From assembly GCA_028751875.1 (NCBI GenBank), contig CM054134.1, positions 65,357,504-65,421,503 of the forward strand: a stretch of 64,000 nucleotides of DNA, written 5' to 3'. The position numbers and the translations under genes were made by a program. The notes below the pieces were generated by a model that was given only the letters and a program-made list of their open reading frames with translations, searched no databases and was not told where the DNA came from. This document shows positions 1 to 11,044 of this stretch, in pieces; positions within the stretch are counted from its first letter, which is position 1, and each line of letters starts with the position of its first letter. This DNA comes from Rapana venosa (taxonomy: Eukaryota; Mollusca; Gastropoda; Neogastropoda; Muricidae).

Positions 1-533
1 ATGGGAAAGTAGTGCTGAGTGTGGAAAATGCATGTTTTTGACAGGCCAGATCTTTGAAACTATCTAAAGAATTGGCATTAAGTTTATGAAAAAATATACA
101 ATGATGTTTACTTGTGTGCTCTGAGTTGTTTGTTTGTGTTTGTATGCCATGGTGTGACAACAAAACAATTCCAAATACACTCACTCTTCCGCAAAAATTG
201 AAGCGTGTTTTGCTGCCCGATGTACCGCTGGCCGCCACAAGCCGAGCGAGCGAATCGGTATGGATAGAAAATTGCTATGTACAATGTGCTCATTGCTCCA
301 CATCAACTTAAAAATAGGTCAGAACTGAAGAGCATGTTTCCAGCTTTAAATAATAAACATTTTTAGTAGATAAGAGGAGCTAATATTAATTAAGATTGAA
401 AGTTTAACGAAGCTTACCATATGTTGTGGTTTCGGACCATGATACATTAAAATCTAGGCAAATAAACATACACAATAATGGTGCTATGAAAAAGCCAGTC
501 TTTTCTGAATTCAATGATATGTCAAGCATATAT
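1..533. other. No gene recognised
   Basis: AT-rich sequence with short spurious open frames on both strands. I see no splice-framed coding exon, RNA gene or repeat boundary. Confidence 0.5.
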
Positions 534-550
534 ATATAGATATATATCAG

Positions 551-727
551 ATATACCAATCGTCAAGATTGGTCAACTACGGTTTCATCGCCTGAGAATC
601 AAAGTGAAGGTTTCATTCAAGCCGTATTTGCAACATTTTATGAAAAACAAATTGGCGGAACAGAGTCAAGAAGTGATGTTGACCGAGTCAATTTTGTTGA
701 ACATTACGGTACTGCAGGGAAAACTTG
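551..727 (+). other. Candidate isolated exon, unknown protein
   Basis: A 177-base stretch follows a CAG (548-550) and ends in a perfect GTAAGT donor (728-733). One frame (first full codon at 552) stays open for 58 codons and has balanced composition, containing FIQAVFATFYEKQIGG and later VNFVEHYGTAGKT. A second frame is also open across the same stretch, which weakens the case. The upstream sequence is TA-rich rather than pyrimidine-rich, so the acceptor is poor. I do not recognise the protein and it does not resemble the DNAJC10 region expected upstream of 10879. It may be an exon of another gene or a transposon remnant. Confidence 0.2.
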
Positions 728-791
728 GTAAGTTAACGCATTAAATATCAAGTAGAAACATGTATAAAATGAATTCTGCTCCCTGGGAGAG

Positions 792-1377
792 ATGATGAGC
801 TGCGAAGCAAAATCTGAGTTAGCTGTCAGAACCAGGATTGTGAGTGCTTGGAAGAAATGGAAAGAATTGGCAAGTCTGCTCGGAAATCAGAAAATCCCAC
901 TGGAGAGACGCTGTCTCATATATAAGGCCTGCATCAGACCTGTTCTCCTGTATGGCTCGGAGACGTGGGTTTTCACAAAAAACGTTGAACGTTTGTTGAA
1001 GAGCTGTGAAAACCGAATGCTATGCTACATGACAGATCAAATGGGAAGACAGGATCACGAATGAAGAACTATGGAGAATGTGCAAAGTTGATGATCTGAA
1101 GTCTGTAGCTAGTACCAATAGACTGCACTAGTTTGGGCACGTTCAACAGAAAGCAGACCACCACATCATAAAAAGAGCAATGAACTTCATAGTGGATGGA
1201 AAGAGACCAAAGGGAAGACCTAGCAAGACCTGGGCTGCCTCTATTGCAGATGATCTTAGAGAAAGGGGCATAAATAAGAAGGAAGCTCAAAACAGAGAGA
1301 GATGGAGAAGGCTCATCAATGTCAAACCTCCCCTGGGAGAAACATGACAGAAAAGGAAGAAGAAGAAGACGAAACAT
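792..1377 (+). mobile_element. LINE reverse transcriptase C-terminal fragment, degenerate
   Basis: The frame at 792-1064 contains IYKACIRPVLLYGSETW, the conserved block after the palm and thumb of LINE reverse transcriptases. After a frameshift near 1060 it continues with ELWRMCKVDDLKS, FGHVQQ and GRPSKTWAASIADDLRERG, the usual C-terminal order (FGH, then GRP-W, then D-RW). An in-frame stop precedes FGH. No endonuclease or palm motif is present, so this is a 5'-truncated, dead copy that ends in a GAAGAAGAAG-type tail near 1370. The clade is uncertain. Confidence 0.8.
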
Positions 1378-1380
1378 GTA

Positions 1381-2051
1381 TAAAACAAATCTATACTTTA
1401 TTTTGCTCAGTATCTAGAAAATAAATAAATAACTTTGTTCGTATGACACATGCTACTTTCATGAACGATCTTGTCAAGTTCGACCAGTGTACTTCTCAGT
1501 TGGAAATGATCTTATTTTTTTTTAATAGGACATTGACGGAAACCAGTACCAGTTATTTGTTAATCAAATATTGATTTATTGGTTTTAGAGCTGGCGTGCA
1601 AATTAATTTAGTGATTGAAGAGAAAATTGCTGATAAAAACATCGTTCTGAGAGATCATCAAACAGAAGTTGGCCCCACATGCTGGTCAGCATGAGTCAGT
1701 AGAAATTGAAAGTAGAGGATTGAGACAACAAATTATAGTTTTCATTACCTAAATATCTCCTTCTTCAAAACAGTGATGATTTTCTATTACTTTCTCAGTT
1801 TTCTTTCCGTAGATGGTAATGTAGGCTAAATAATCAAAGTCAGATTTTTTTAAAAAAAAACACCAACACAATAAATTCAGTGAATTAGTTATTCAGTAGC
1901 TTTGCTAGTTTACAAGTTCTTTTTTGTTGATGTAAGTACTCTAGTTGATAAATTATGCAAGTTAAAAAAATCACAACAGCAATAAACAAAGATTGAAAAT
2001 TGATTCAAGCTGCTGAAGTTAAATTCCCATCCATAGTCATTATTTCTTTTC
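1381..2051. other. AT-rich stretch, no gene seen
   Basis: AT-rich DNA with homopolymer runs of T and A and no coding frame, splice-framed exon or recognisable repeat. Confidence 0.5.
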
Positions 2052-2474
2052 TCAGTAGCTATCACTCACTCACTCATCCCTTGGTCGGGACGACCGTTGG
2101 GGTACCCGCACGGACGCTGCAAGTGGACCGCCAAATGGTTCTGTCCTGGGCTGTTTTCAGGAGGTTTGGTACAGTGAGGCTGGTCCACTCCTTGATGTTG
2201 GATATCCAGCTTTTGCGTGGTCGTCCCTGCCTCCTTGCTCCTTCCACCATTCCCTGCAGGACTGTCTTTGACAGGCTGTTATGCCTTGTTGTGTGGCCAA
2301 ACCACTTCAGTTTCCTCCGTTTGACTGTATCTAGCAATGGTTCTTGTTTGCCAGCCAGTGCCTCGATCTGCTGCCAGACGTAGTCATTGGTTTTGCGGTC
2401 TCTGTAGGTGATGTTCAGGATCCGCCTGAGGCACTTCATCTCAAAGGCTTGAATGCGACGCATTCAGTAGCTAT
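2052..2474 (-). mobile_element. 5'-truncated LINE with 11-bp target duplication
   Basis: The minus-strand frame 2463-2074 holds a LINE reverse transcriptase C-terminus: MKCLRRILNITYRDRKTND, then KLKWFGHTTRH, then GRPRKSWISNIKEW and RTIWR. The sequence is flanked by perfect 11-bp direct repeats TCAGTAGCTAT (2052-2062 and 2464-2474), so both ends are defined. On the element strand the 3' end is a short run of TGAG units, a microsatellite tail of the kind used by RTE-like LINEs. The remaining body is only about 400 bp and open throughout, which suggests a fairly recent, severely 5'-truncated insertion. Confidence 0.85.
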
Positions 2475-2920
2475 AGATAACTTAAATAAGCTTTTGTGTT
2501 GGTGAATGCATTTTTTAAGTATGACTTTTTAATAACTCAGTTTTTTTTCTAAGCCATTTTGTTTAGCTGTGGTGTGTATCTTAATCTAGTTTTTTTTGGT
2601 TTTTTTAAACTGTATTTTTACTTTTTTCCAATGGTGTTACTGTTAGTGTGTGTTGTTTACATTTTCTTGTAAACTTCACTACACTTAAAATATGCACAGA
2701 TCAGTTTGACCAACTGTACAGCCACACACTGACACAGTAATTATTCATTAAATTGTTGAACAGTTTTCATTATGATCATACCATTTTTGTTGTTGAGAAC
2801 AGAGTGATTAAATTAATGATGACATGGTCTAGATCTGTAACAGTATCACAGAACACTAGGTTTTGTAGACTGAATAAATGTAGAACACTAGGTTTTGTAG
2901 ACTGAATAAATTACATTCTC
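2475..2920. repeat. AT-rich DNA with a 32-bp tandem duplication
   Basis: No gene is seen. Near the end a 32-bp unit beginning GAACACTAGG is repeated head to tail (2851 and 2883) with no mismatch over the part I compared. Confidence 0.7.
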
Positions 2921-2923
2921 TTT

Positions 2924-3083
2924 GAGTCTCTCTCTCTCTCTCTGTGTCTCTCTCAGTCTCGTGCGCACGCACGCACACACACACACACACACACACAACA
3001 CACACACACAGAGTGACACGCACACATATGACACACACAGTGACACACACACACAGAGTGACACACACATATATCACACACAC
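2924..3083. repeat. (CT)n and (CA)n microsatellites
   Basis: A CT/GT-rich run is followed by interrupted CA repeats with GTGACA interruptions. The array is the target of the RTE insertion that starts at 3084. Confidence 0.9.
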
Positions 3084-3307
3084 TTACTTACTTACTTAGG
3101 CCCATCACTCCCCCTGGAGCATAGGCCGCTGACAACAGTCCGCCAGAGTCCTCTGTCCTGGGCTATTCTCTCCAGCTGTCTCCAGGTATATCCCATCTTC
3201 CTGGTTTCTGCCTCAAGGTTGCATCGCCAGATGTTTCTTGGCCTTCCTCTTGTTCGTTTTCCCTGGGGGTTCCATGATAGTGCCTGCTTTGTGATGTTGC
3301 TGGCTGG

Positions 3308-4797
3308 CTATCTCAGGGTGTGCCTGATCCATCCCCATCTCCTGCGCCGGATTTCATTCTCGGCTGGCAGCTGGTTGGTACGTTGCCACAGGTCTGCGTT
3401 GCTGATGGTGTCAGGCCAGTGGATCTGGAGGATTCGTCTCAGGCAGCTGTTGATGAAGGTCTGCACTTTCTTGATGGTGGTCTTTGTTGTCCTCCATGTC
3501 TCCGCTCCATACAGTAGGACTGACTTCACGTTGGAGTTGAACAGCCTGATCTTTGTGCGGGTCGACACCACCTTGGAGCTCCAGATGTTCTTCAGCTGCA
3601 AGTACGCTGCCCTCGCCTTGCCAATTCTTGCTCTGACGTCTGCGTCTGTGCCGCCCTGCATGTTAATGATGCTACCCAGGTACGTGAATGTCTCCACTTC
3701 TTCCAGCTCCTTCCCATTTAGTGTGACTGGGTCCTCGCTTGCTGTGTTGATCTTGGGAATCTTGGTTTTGCCTTCATGGATCTTGAGACCAACTTGAAAT
3801 GAGGTGGCTGCTAGCTCTGTAGTCTTGTCCTGCATCTGTTGGCGGCTGTGGGAAAGCAGGGCCAGGTCGTCTGCAAAGTCGAGATCATCCAGCTGGTCCC
3901 ACAGTGTCCACTGGATTCCATTTCTTCTGTATGCTGTTGATGTCTTCATGGTCCAATCTATTGCCAGGAGGAAGAGGAAAGGTGACAGGAGACAGCCTTG
4001 TCTGACTCTGGTCTTCACCTCAAAGCTGTTTGTGAGTTGTCCTCCATGGACCACCCGGGAGGTCATTCTTTCATAGGAGTTCTTGATCAAGTTGACCAGT
4101 TTGGTTGGCACTCCATGGTGGCGAAGCAATTTCCAGAGGGTGTTGCGGTCCACACTGTCGAATGCTTTCTCAAAATCAACAAAGTTGATGTATAAAGACG
4201 AGTTCCACTCTAAAGATTGCTCAACGATGATGCGCAAGGTGGCAATCTGATCTACGCATGATTTGTTCTGGCGGAAGCCGGCCTGCTGGTCTCGGAGGAG
4301 AGGGTCGACTACAGTTTTCATTCTGTCGAGGAGGATCCTGTTAAAGACTTTTCCTGGCACCGACAGAAGCGTTATCCCTCTATAGTTGGCACAGTTGCTG
4401 AAGTCTCCTTTCTTGGGTAGCTTGATGAGGTAGCCCTCCTTCCAGTCTGATGGTACTTCCTCCTCTTCCCAAATCTTCCCAAAGAGAGGGTACAGCATCT
4501 CTACCATGGTCTCCAGGTCTGCCTTGAGTGCTTCTGTTGGGATGTTGTCCGGTCCTGCTGCCTTGCCATTTCTCAGCATTTTGATGGCTTTCCTGATCTC
4601 CTCCCTGGTTGGTTGCTCACAGTTGATGTCTAGGTCTCTATCAGCAGGGTCGATGTCCGGGGGGTTTGAAGGGACGGATCTGTTCAGGAGTTCCTCAAAG
4701 TGCTCTGCCCATCTGTTCAGTTGCCCCTCTGTTCCCAGGATGGTGTTTCCTTTCTTGTCTTTGACTGGTCGCTCAGGCCTGCTATATAAATTCCATA
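3308..4797 (-). pseudogene. RTE reverse transcriptase region
   Basis: Reads on the minus strand from [11 protein letters not shown] to the stop at 3308. Visible in order: the [15 protein letters not shown] block, [27 protein letters not shown], the palm motif [25 protein letters not shown], the catalytic motif C as FADDLALLS (the common YADD is FADD here), then [13 protein letters not shown] and LLYGAETW. A stop interrupts the C-terminus after WGWIRHTLR; the GRPRNIWRC block continues beyond it in another segment. All three catalytic aspartates appear present. The N-terminal run of asparagines preceding this region is not protein sequence of the element but an inserted ATT repeat (4798-4830). 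Confidence 0.85.
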
Positions 4798-4830
4798 CAT
4801 TATTATTATTATTATTATTATTATTACTTC
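4798..4830 (+). repeat. Ultra-short LINE-tail insertion in the RTE ORF
   Basis: The RTE reading frame is interrupted between its KKLSGK and RPERPVKDK blocks by TATAAATTCCATAC followed by about nine ATT units. This matches the 3' terminus of LINE-B (TATAAATTCCATTTATTATT), allowing for a few base differences. It behaves like an insertion carrying only about 15 nucleotides of LINE plus its tail. On the minus strand the ATT run reads as a poly-asparagine tract. Confidence 0.65.
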
Positions 4831-5017
4831 CCTGAGAGTTTCTTAGTGGTGTCATACAGCAGCTTCATGTTGTTACTGACTGCTGCTTCCTCGGCTTCGT
4901 CTGCCAGGCTGTCGATGTACTTGCGCTTGTCTGTTCTTGCGCTCCTCTTGACTTCTCTGTTGGCTTCTGTGAAGTCTGCTTGTGCCTTGGCCTTTGCTGC
5001 TCTTGTCCGGCTGTTGT

Positions 5018-5413
5018 TTACTGCTGCTTTCTTCTGCTTTCTCTTCTCAATCTTGCCCATTGTGACTGCCGATATCCATTCCTTCTCTTGGTGTCTCTGG
5101 GGCCCACTACTTCCTGACAAGTTGACGTCAGTGTCTCTTTCACTTTCTTCCACTGGCTCTCGATGTCAGTCTCTTCTTCAAGCAGTTCTTGTAGTACTTG
5201 GTACTTGTTGGTGAGGGACAGCTTGAATTCTTCATTTATCTTTGAGTCTTTCAGCAGGCTGGTGTTGTACTGCTGCCTCTTTGTTGTTACTTCCATCCAG
5301 TTCTTCTTCAGCTTAAGCTTCAACCTGGCTACCAAAAGGTGGTGGTGAGATGCAACGTCTGCTTCTCTTTTCACCCTTACATCCTGTAAAGATCTCCTGA
5401 ATTTCTTGTCCAT
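5018..5413 (-). pseudogene. RTE linker between endonuclease and reverse transcriptase
   Basis: This minus-strand segment starts at MDKKFRRSLQDVRVKREAD and runs through a basic, helix-rich linker ending in RRESRRKQQ. It overlaps a second frame (5153-4824) that continues the linker to TTKKLSGK, so a frameshift lies near 5018-5150. ASHHHLLVARLKLKLKK corresponds to the end of the endonuclease domain (the SDHHL-like block, with ASHHHL here). Confidence 0.75.
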
Positions 5414-5428
5414 GTAGATATGGTTGAT

Positions 5429-6221
5429 CTAGTTCTCAGTCACATGATTTGGTGATACCCAGGTGGCCTTATGTGCTCTTCTGTGGGGGAAAATGCTGCC
5501 ACCGATTACCAGATTGTTGATAGCACAGAAGTCTGCAAATCTCTCGCCATTCTCATTCATCTCTCCTAATCCGTGTCTTCCCATCACTTCCTCGCATCCC
5601 GTGTTGTCTTGTCCGATCTTGGCATTGAAATCACCCATGAGGATGTTTATATCTTTTTTCTGGATACTTGGCAATGACGTTCTGCAGTCTGTCGTAGAAT
5701 TGATCTTTGGCTTCTTCATCACCGTCATTAGTTGGCGCATAACACTGGATGATGTTCATTCTGATCTTCTTCTTCTTAGTCATGAAGGATGCCGCGATGA
5801 TTCTTGATCCGTGTGCTTCCCATCCTATCAGGGCTCGCTGCGCAGGTCTTGACAACATGAGCGCTACGCCTTCTGTGTGTGGAGCGTTGTCTTCTTCGTG
5901 GCCAGAATAAAGCAGCATCTCTCCAGTGAGCAGTCTCCTTTGTCCTGACTGTGTCCAACGGGTCTCACTGATGCCAAGCAATGTGAGGTTGTAGCTTTTC
6001 ATCTCTGCTGCTACTTGTGTTGTTTTTCCTGTCTCATACATGGTCCTCACATTCCATGTTCTGATGTTGATGGTCCTGGTCGATAAAAGGGGGGTCGGCC
6101 TTGTGGCTTCCGTAGACTCACGGCTTTCACCACACAGCGTCATACATCCTCTTGGCGAGGACCCTTCCTCTCCCAGGGCAGTAGTCTCTTGGTCTGTTGT
6201 TGGCGTTTCTGTAGCAAGCAT
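5429..6221 (-). pseudogene. RTE APE-type endonuclease
   Basis: Two minus-strand frames (6221-5631 and 5740-5429) together carry the apurinic endonuclease fold that nicks target DNA for target-primed reverse transcription. Motifs in order: IRTWNVRTMYETGK, LLGISETRWTQSG (catalytic E), GVALMLSR, IIQCYAPTND, ILMGDFNAKIG (D and N of the active site), FCAINNLVIGG and HKATWVSPNHVTEN. The frame changes near 5640, between AKYPEKR and DINILMGDF, so the domain is complete apart from a small indel. Confidence 0.85.
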
Positions 6222-6534
6222 TGTTTTTATGGGGTGGGGTTGCTAGCCCCACGCCCAACCCTCCTCCTTTCTCATCCAGGCTTGGGACCGGCCATGGCAG
6301 AGTTATATCACACACACACACACACATCATTTTAATGATATCACACGATGATTAATGAAGAAATGCAGAGAGTGAGATTGAATTCAAATTATGTAGATGT
6401 TTTTGTCAACAACAATCCTTACATTCTTAAATCTTAGTTTTCTCTCTCAGTTTCTCCAAACCTCTCTGCATTGATTTGACACACATTCGCGCAAAAAATC
6501 CAATAGTAATACGGTAATACACTATAACTAATAA

Positions 6535-7490
6535 GTGATTAGTCTTCTTTATTCATCTGTCCCAGAGGATGATGACTATCAACGAATGAAAGCTGCCCTC
6601 AGTGTTTCTGGAAGGGGCCGGCCACCAAAGCTTTACCCACTGCCCCTCACAAACAAGCTCCTGTTACAGTTGGAATCTTTGCTGCTTCAGTTAAACAAGA
6701 CATGGGATGATATGTGCAGCTTTTCCCCCAAAGTGACTGATCCAGAGCTTGTGAAAGGATTTAGTCTTAAGAAGGAGATTGAAGCATTGCTTGGAGAAGG
6801 TGCCAGGTGTGAAAAAGAAGGAACACATGCGGACTTTGACAAATTTCTTTCTTTCAATTTGGGACTTTCAATCTTGGGCAGAAATGTAGGTCCTCATTTG
6901 AGGGAGCATCAGATCCTAAGGAACTCCCACCTCCTCCTGAGGTCAGCCATGGAATGATCATAGATCTGGTACATTTTTTAAAGAAAGAAAGTATACCTTT
7001 GGTCTCCATTCGAAACATTTTAGAATTGTGGGGTGTCAGTCATAGAGATTTATCTGATCAGCATCTTCAAGTCGCCTTTCTCCTGATCCAGAGCAGATGG
7101 AGACTGATGATGTAGAGACCCAGCAAGTGACCAGCCATTCTGAAGATGAAGTATCTGATTGTGGGATCAGTGAGCCTGAGGCCGATGTCCTTTTGGAAGA
7201 GTGTGTGGCAAAATATTGCTGTATATTATGATGATGATTTCCACATTGGCTATGTTTCCAGCATCCACTCTTTTGAGAAAGCAGACATCAATTTCCTGAG
7301 CAAATGTGGTTTGGCCAACGACACATTTGTGTGGCCAATCAAGACAGATACAGCGTCTGTCCACAGCATGTTTGTCTTTGCCAGTGGCTTTGATACAGTC
7401 TCAAAGACATTAACTGGGTGTATCTGGTCTGTGCCTGCATACAAAGAACTCTGCCAGAAGTATGCTGCATACAAGACGAAATATACATAG
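6535..7490 (+). pseudogene. Broken coding region, unknown protein
   Basis: Three consecutive open segments in different frames look like one decayed protein. 6535-6957 contains GRGRPPKLYPLPLTNKLLLQ and a helical, acidic stretch. About 7090-7200 is acidic (EDEVSDCGISEPEADVLLEE). 7146-7490 contains NIAVYYDDDFHIGYVSSI and TFVWPIKTDTASVHSMFVF, ending KYAAYKTKYT. The frame changes between the second and third parts lie near 7200. The last part, aromatic residues spaced around an FHIGYV strand, resembles a C-terminal beta-barrel module I associate with uncharacterised invertebrate transposon-like proteins, but I cannot name the family. No splice signals join the parts convincingly, so decay is more likely than introns. 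Confidence 0.45.
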
Positions 7491-7620
7491 TCCCTCCCGT
7501 ATGCCTGCCAGCAAGTGTGCATTTCTTATTTCTGATGTTGGTGCCTTTTTGTTTTAAAGTTAAAAATGTTTATCAGGAGTTAACAAAAGATAATATGATT
7601 TGATAGAGAGCAGGGTAAAA

Positions 7621-8940
7621 AAGATTGTGGCTAAATTTTATTGAAATCTGCCTGTTAGTTTAGGAGGAATGGCCATTTCTGTTCAGACAACTCAGTCATT
7701 TTATCCCCTAAATCTGTTGTTTTAGAACAAAAAAAAATAAAAATTTAGGTGACAATAGCAAAGAAACCCTCTAATCAGTAGCAAATAATGTATGAAGACT
7801 ACATGCAAAATTTGAAGACAATTCATTGAATAATTTCAAAGTTATGGTCGTTTTTCAAAATGACAGGTCAATAAGCTCCCTTTTTTTTCTGCTGTGCAAA
7901 TTGCATTACCTCCAGGTGTTTATCATGGGATTTCTCCTGTATTTCTCAAGCAAACACCTCAGAAAAAAAATTAGTGTGATTAATGTAACCAGTATAAGCT
8001 GTCTAAATGGAAAGAAGCTTTCTGCTTGTCATTTTCACTGTGCTTTGGTGCTTCAAAGTTGGCACAACACACAAATTTGACCTTTGTCGCATTGTGGTTT
8101 TTCCAAAGTTTGACACCCTAGTACATATCAACCAGATGTATTTCTGTCATGGAACTTATTTATTTCAAGAATATATGTTATAAAGATTTAAGATAATCAT
8201 TTTCAACTGGATATGTGGGTTAAGTACAATTCTATTCAGCTTTTAACTTGGATGATATCAGAAATTGTCAAATGCGTCAGCATACCCTGTATTTAAATGG
8301 CCATAAGTCCAAAGTATAAAAGATAGAGACTTCATTTTTTTTTGTTTTCTAAGTTTTACCATTGTCTTTACATATGAAAAATAATAATCTAATTTTGGCT
8401 GCCGGTACATATTTCTAGCAATGGTTATGGAACAGGATGCAAAACTGATATAGAATCACATCTGACATGTTTTCAGAACTGACCATTTCTGCTCATCACT
8501 CAGCACGTGGGTGACTTAGTCTAGGTAAATCTATAAATAGAATCCTAAAACAAAAATAGATAAAAGATACATTACAATCTGAAGTGCTCTTGAAGCAATT
8601 CACTGGTCATGTTCAGTCCCAGCTGTCCAGTGTAACAAAGTGCAAACCAACAAAAATATTTACTAAAACTAGTGCATGTGCAATCTCCTGCAACTTTCCC
8701 ACAAACCAAGTTATACTGATATCCTTCGGTCGCAACTTGTTACTATGTAGTTGTATCATAGTTCTGTTTTTTTCTTCTTTACACTGATGTGGGTTGCTGT
8801 AAAAATAATATAATGTAACAACCCAAACCAGAAATGATGATCACTTCATGTATTCAGAGCCAAGTATATTCATTCATTAAACGTTTTTTAGCAGTGTGTA
8901 TATTAGAACACATTCCTGAGGCAAAAAAAGCACTTTATGA
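7621..8940. other. AT-rich stretch, no gene seen
   Basis: No extended coding frame and no recognisable repeat. Homopolymer tracts and short spurious open frames only. Confidence 0.45.
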
Positions 8941-8946
8941 CACATT

Positions 8947-9901
8947 AGAGTCGACAATGACATCAGTCAATATAGACCAATCTGCAGGGGTGTGAGGCAG
9001 GGCTGCGTGTTCTCGCCTGATTTATTTAATGTATATAGTGAAATAATTCTACGAAATATTGAGAATCATGAGGGAATTAGTGTAGGTGGCCACAACATCA
9101 ACAACCTGAGATATGCAGATGACACAGTCCTTATCGCTGACTCTGAAGAAAAACTGCAAAAGATTTTAACAACAGTAACAGACGAAAGCGAAAAGAAAGG
9201 ATTACAGCTCAATGCAAAGAAGACAGAATGCATGGTGATCTCGAAAAAAGCTGTTATACCACAATGCAACATAGCTTGTAAAGGAGAGAGAATCAGACAA
9301 GTAAACACCTTTAAATACCTTGGTTGTACTATCACCCCGGACGGCAAGTGTGACACAGAAATCAAGAAGAGAATCGGTCAATCTAAGGCAACTTTTAACA
9401 ACATGAAATGCATTTTTACCAGCAGTAAGATGAGCCTCAAGACAAAGATCCATGTTTTGAGAGCCTATGTATGGTCCATTCTTCTGTACGGATGTGAGTG
9501 CTGGACCCTAGCCAAGGACACAGAACAGCGACTAGAAGCAGTGGAAATGTGGTTCATCCGGAGAATCATGAAAGTCTCATGGACAAAAAGAAAAACAAAT
9601 GCAGAAGTAATGGAAATGGCTGGGTACAAGAGATCCCTTCTCAACACCATCAGAGAAAGACAGCTCAAATTTTTCGGCCATATAATCAGGGCTGATGGAC
9701 TAGAGAAACTGTTATGGAGTGGCAAAATCTGTGGAAACGAGCAGAGGAAGACAACGCACAAAATTCACAGACAGCTTAAACAAATTCGCAATGAATAAAG
9801 AGGGCACCAACAATGAGCTCATGAGAGGGACCGAGAACAGGGAAGAATGGAGAGCCATGATCGTCGATGTCTGCAGGACCAGACCGGACACTTAAAGAAG
9901 A
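8947..9901 (+). mobile_element. 5'-truncated LINE, reverse transcriptase C-terminal half
   Basis: The frame 8992-9798 begins in the palm (RQGCVFSPDLFN), has the catalytic NLRYADDTVLIADSEEKLQ motif, FKYLGCTITPDGKCDTEIKKR, SILLYGCECWTLAKDTEQR, FIRRIMKVSW and FFGHIIRADG, and ends near a GRENREEWRAMIVDVCR-like block past a frameshift around 9740. GACACAT just outside the left end and at the right end (about 8939 and 9902) may be the target duplication. The copy is well preserved but lacks everything upstream of the palm. The family differs from LINE-B and from the RTE copy at 3-6 kb. Confidence 0.85.
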
Positions 9902-9902
9902 A

Positions 9903-10408
9903 GACACATCCACCCATATATTTGCACAGCAGAACCTGTATTCATATGTTCATGACTAAAAGACATGTGAACATTTGATCAAACAGGTAGAAGGCTACAC
10001 CACTTGCTAAACATTGACTTTATTTAGGGCTCAGAGTATGTTTTTCCCATTTATAACTAATGCTGTAAATGAAAATATAGCCAAAGTGATACTGTAAGTG
10101 ATTTAAGAACATGGATGTTTTCTCTTAAAGGGTTATCTTTATTGCTACTTTTATTTGCACAAGAACAGACCATAACCAAGTCACAAAAATAGTCACCATA
10201 TTGGGAACCTTTTTTGTGATTTCAGAGTGCAAAGTAAAGACTATCTAAAAATGTCTTCATAAAATTGATCAGATTTTATTTCTGTGCAATTTTTAGTGGA
10301 CTGATGGGCATTTAATTTTTTTGTAATGGTTTCTTCAATATATGGTGCATGACTTTTTGACTAAATGTGACTCTGTGAGAAACCTGAAATGAGTGATTCA
10401 GTATGTGC

Positions 10409-10441
<33 letters not shown>

Positions 10442-10456
10442 TATGTGTGTGTGTGT
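9903..10456. other. No gene seen; short GT/GA microsatellite
   Basis: AT-rich DNA ending in a (GT)n(GA)n run at about 10410-10455. Confidence 0.5.
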
Positions 10457-10726
10457 TCTTTTATTTTATTCTTTTATTTTGAGGATAGTGGAATAAGCAG
10501 TCATGTGCTTTTTTTCATCCAGTCCCTGCGTGTATGCAGTTTTGTCAATTTTGTCATCCATTCCCACTGGCACACATTGGCTTACTCTTCTGAAAAGCAG
10601 AACGGGTTTTAACGTGTGGGCAAGATGTTCTGCGTGCGTTTGGTCCGAAGGACTTTTGGGGACTTTTGGCACTGATGTTAACTCCAGAGGAAACATCGTT
10701 TTGAATGAGATTTGAACCCGGGTCAG

Positions 10727-10727
<1 letters not shown>
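10457..10727 (-). mobile_element. V-domain SINE, 5'-truncated
   Basis: Read on the minus strand, it starts at a B-box-like GGGTTCAAATC next to a (CA)n array and runs through the CCTTCGGAC remnant of the V domain, the AAAACCCGTTCTGC and GTGTGCCAGTGG blocks, to an AATAAAA-rich tail. It matches the copies at 31.9, 42.9, 44.1 and 44.5 kb. About 30 bp of the V domain are deleted compared with the 43-kb copy. Confidence 0.7.
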
Positions 10728-10769
<42 letters not shown>

Positions 10770-10770
10770 G
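10728..10770. repeat. (GT)n microsatellite
   Basis: An uninterrupted GT run of roughly 20 units followed by GC-interrupted units, abutting the truncated 5' end of the SINE. Confidence 0.95.
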
Positions 10771-10878
10771 TACTGTTTCTGTTAGATTAGATTGCTATGT
10801 ATTCATCTACAATACCATACCAACTCAGTTTTCTTTCTGTGGCACAGCTGACTATTTATTGCCTTCCTGTGTTTGCAG

Positions 10879-11044
10879 AAAGAGAGGTATCAGGGAGATC
10901 GTGAAGCCCAGTCTTTAGTGAGGCATGCCATGAGTTTCATTTTAGCCACCTTCCACAGGCTGAGTAAGGGCAACTATAAGTGGAAGATTGAAGAAGACGC
11001 TAGTGCTCAGCCATGGCTCATCACCTTCTGTGGAGATGGTGGGG
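10879..11044 (+). CDS. DNAJC10: DNAJC10 (ERdj5) exon 1 of 8 in window
   Basis: DNAJC10/ERdj5 is an ER-lumenal J-domain protein that reduces non-native disulfides for ER-associated degradation together with BiP. This exon follows a TTTGCAG acceptor, starts in phase 0 with KERYQGDREAQSLVRHAM, ends PWLITFCGDGG plus one base, and is followed by donor GTATGA. By memory, vertebrate ERdj5 has KYHGDRSKESLV and WLITFCSKGGD at the corresponding positions: the end of the first thioredoxin-like domain leading into the first inactive one. The exon carrying the first CxxC should lie upstream and was not found in 1-10878. Confidence 0.85.

Larger units (their letters stand above)
3084..6303 (-). mobile_element. 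Near-full-length RTE-clade LINE
   Basis: A 3.2-kb minus-strand non-LTR retrotransposon carrying an APE-type endonuclease followed by a reverse transcriptase, the order and length expected for RTE elements. The endonuclease is of the kind that gave rise to the retrotransposon-derived part of mammalian CFDP2, which is why I favour RTE. The element 3' end (low coordinates) is a run of TAAG units. TATATCACACACAC occurs immediately outside both ends (near 3070-3083 and 6304-6317), consistent with a target duplication in a CA repeat, although the repeat could produce this by chance. At least three frameshifts or stops break the single ORF, so the copy is inactive but young. Confidence 0.8.

Noticed and set aside
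4798..4855. Poly-asparagine stretch in the RTE protein, at first sight a prion-like domain
   Set aside because: It is an inserted ATT-repeat LINE tail, and a stop separates it from the upstream domain.
1..10878. Search for the DNAJC10 J domain and the exon with the first CxxC
   Set aside because: No stretch in a plausible splice frame matches; the upstream exons are probably beyond the window edge.
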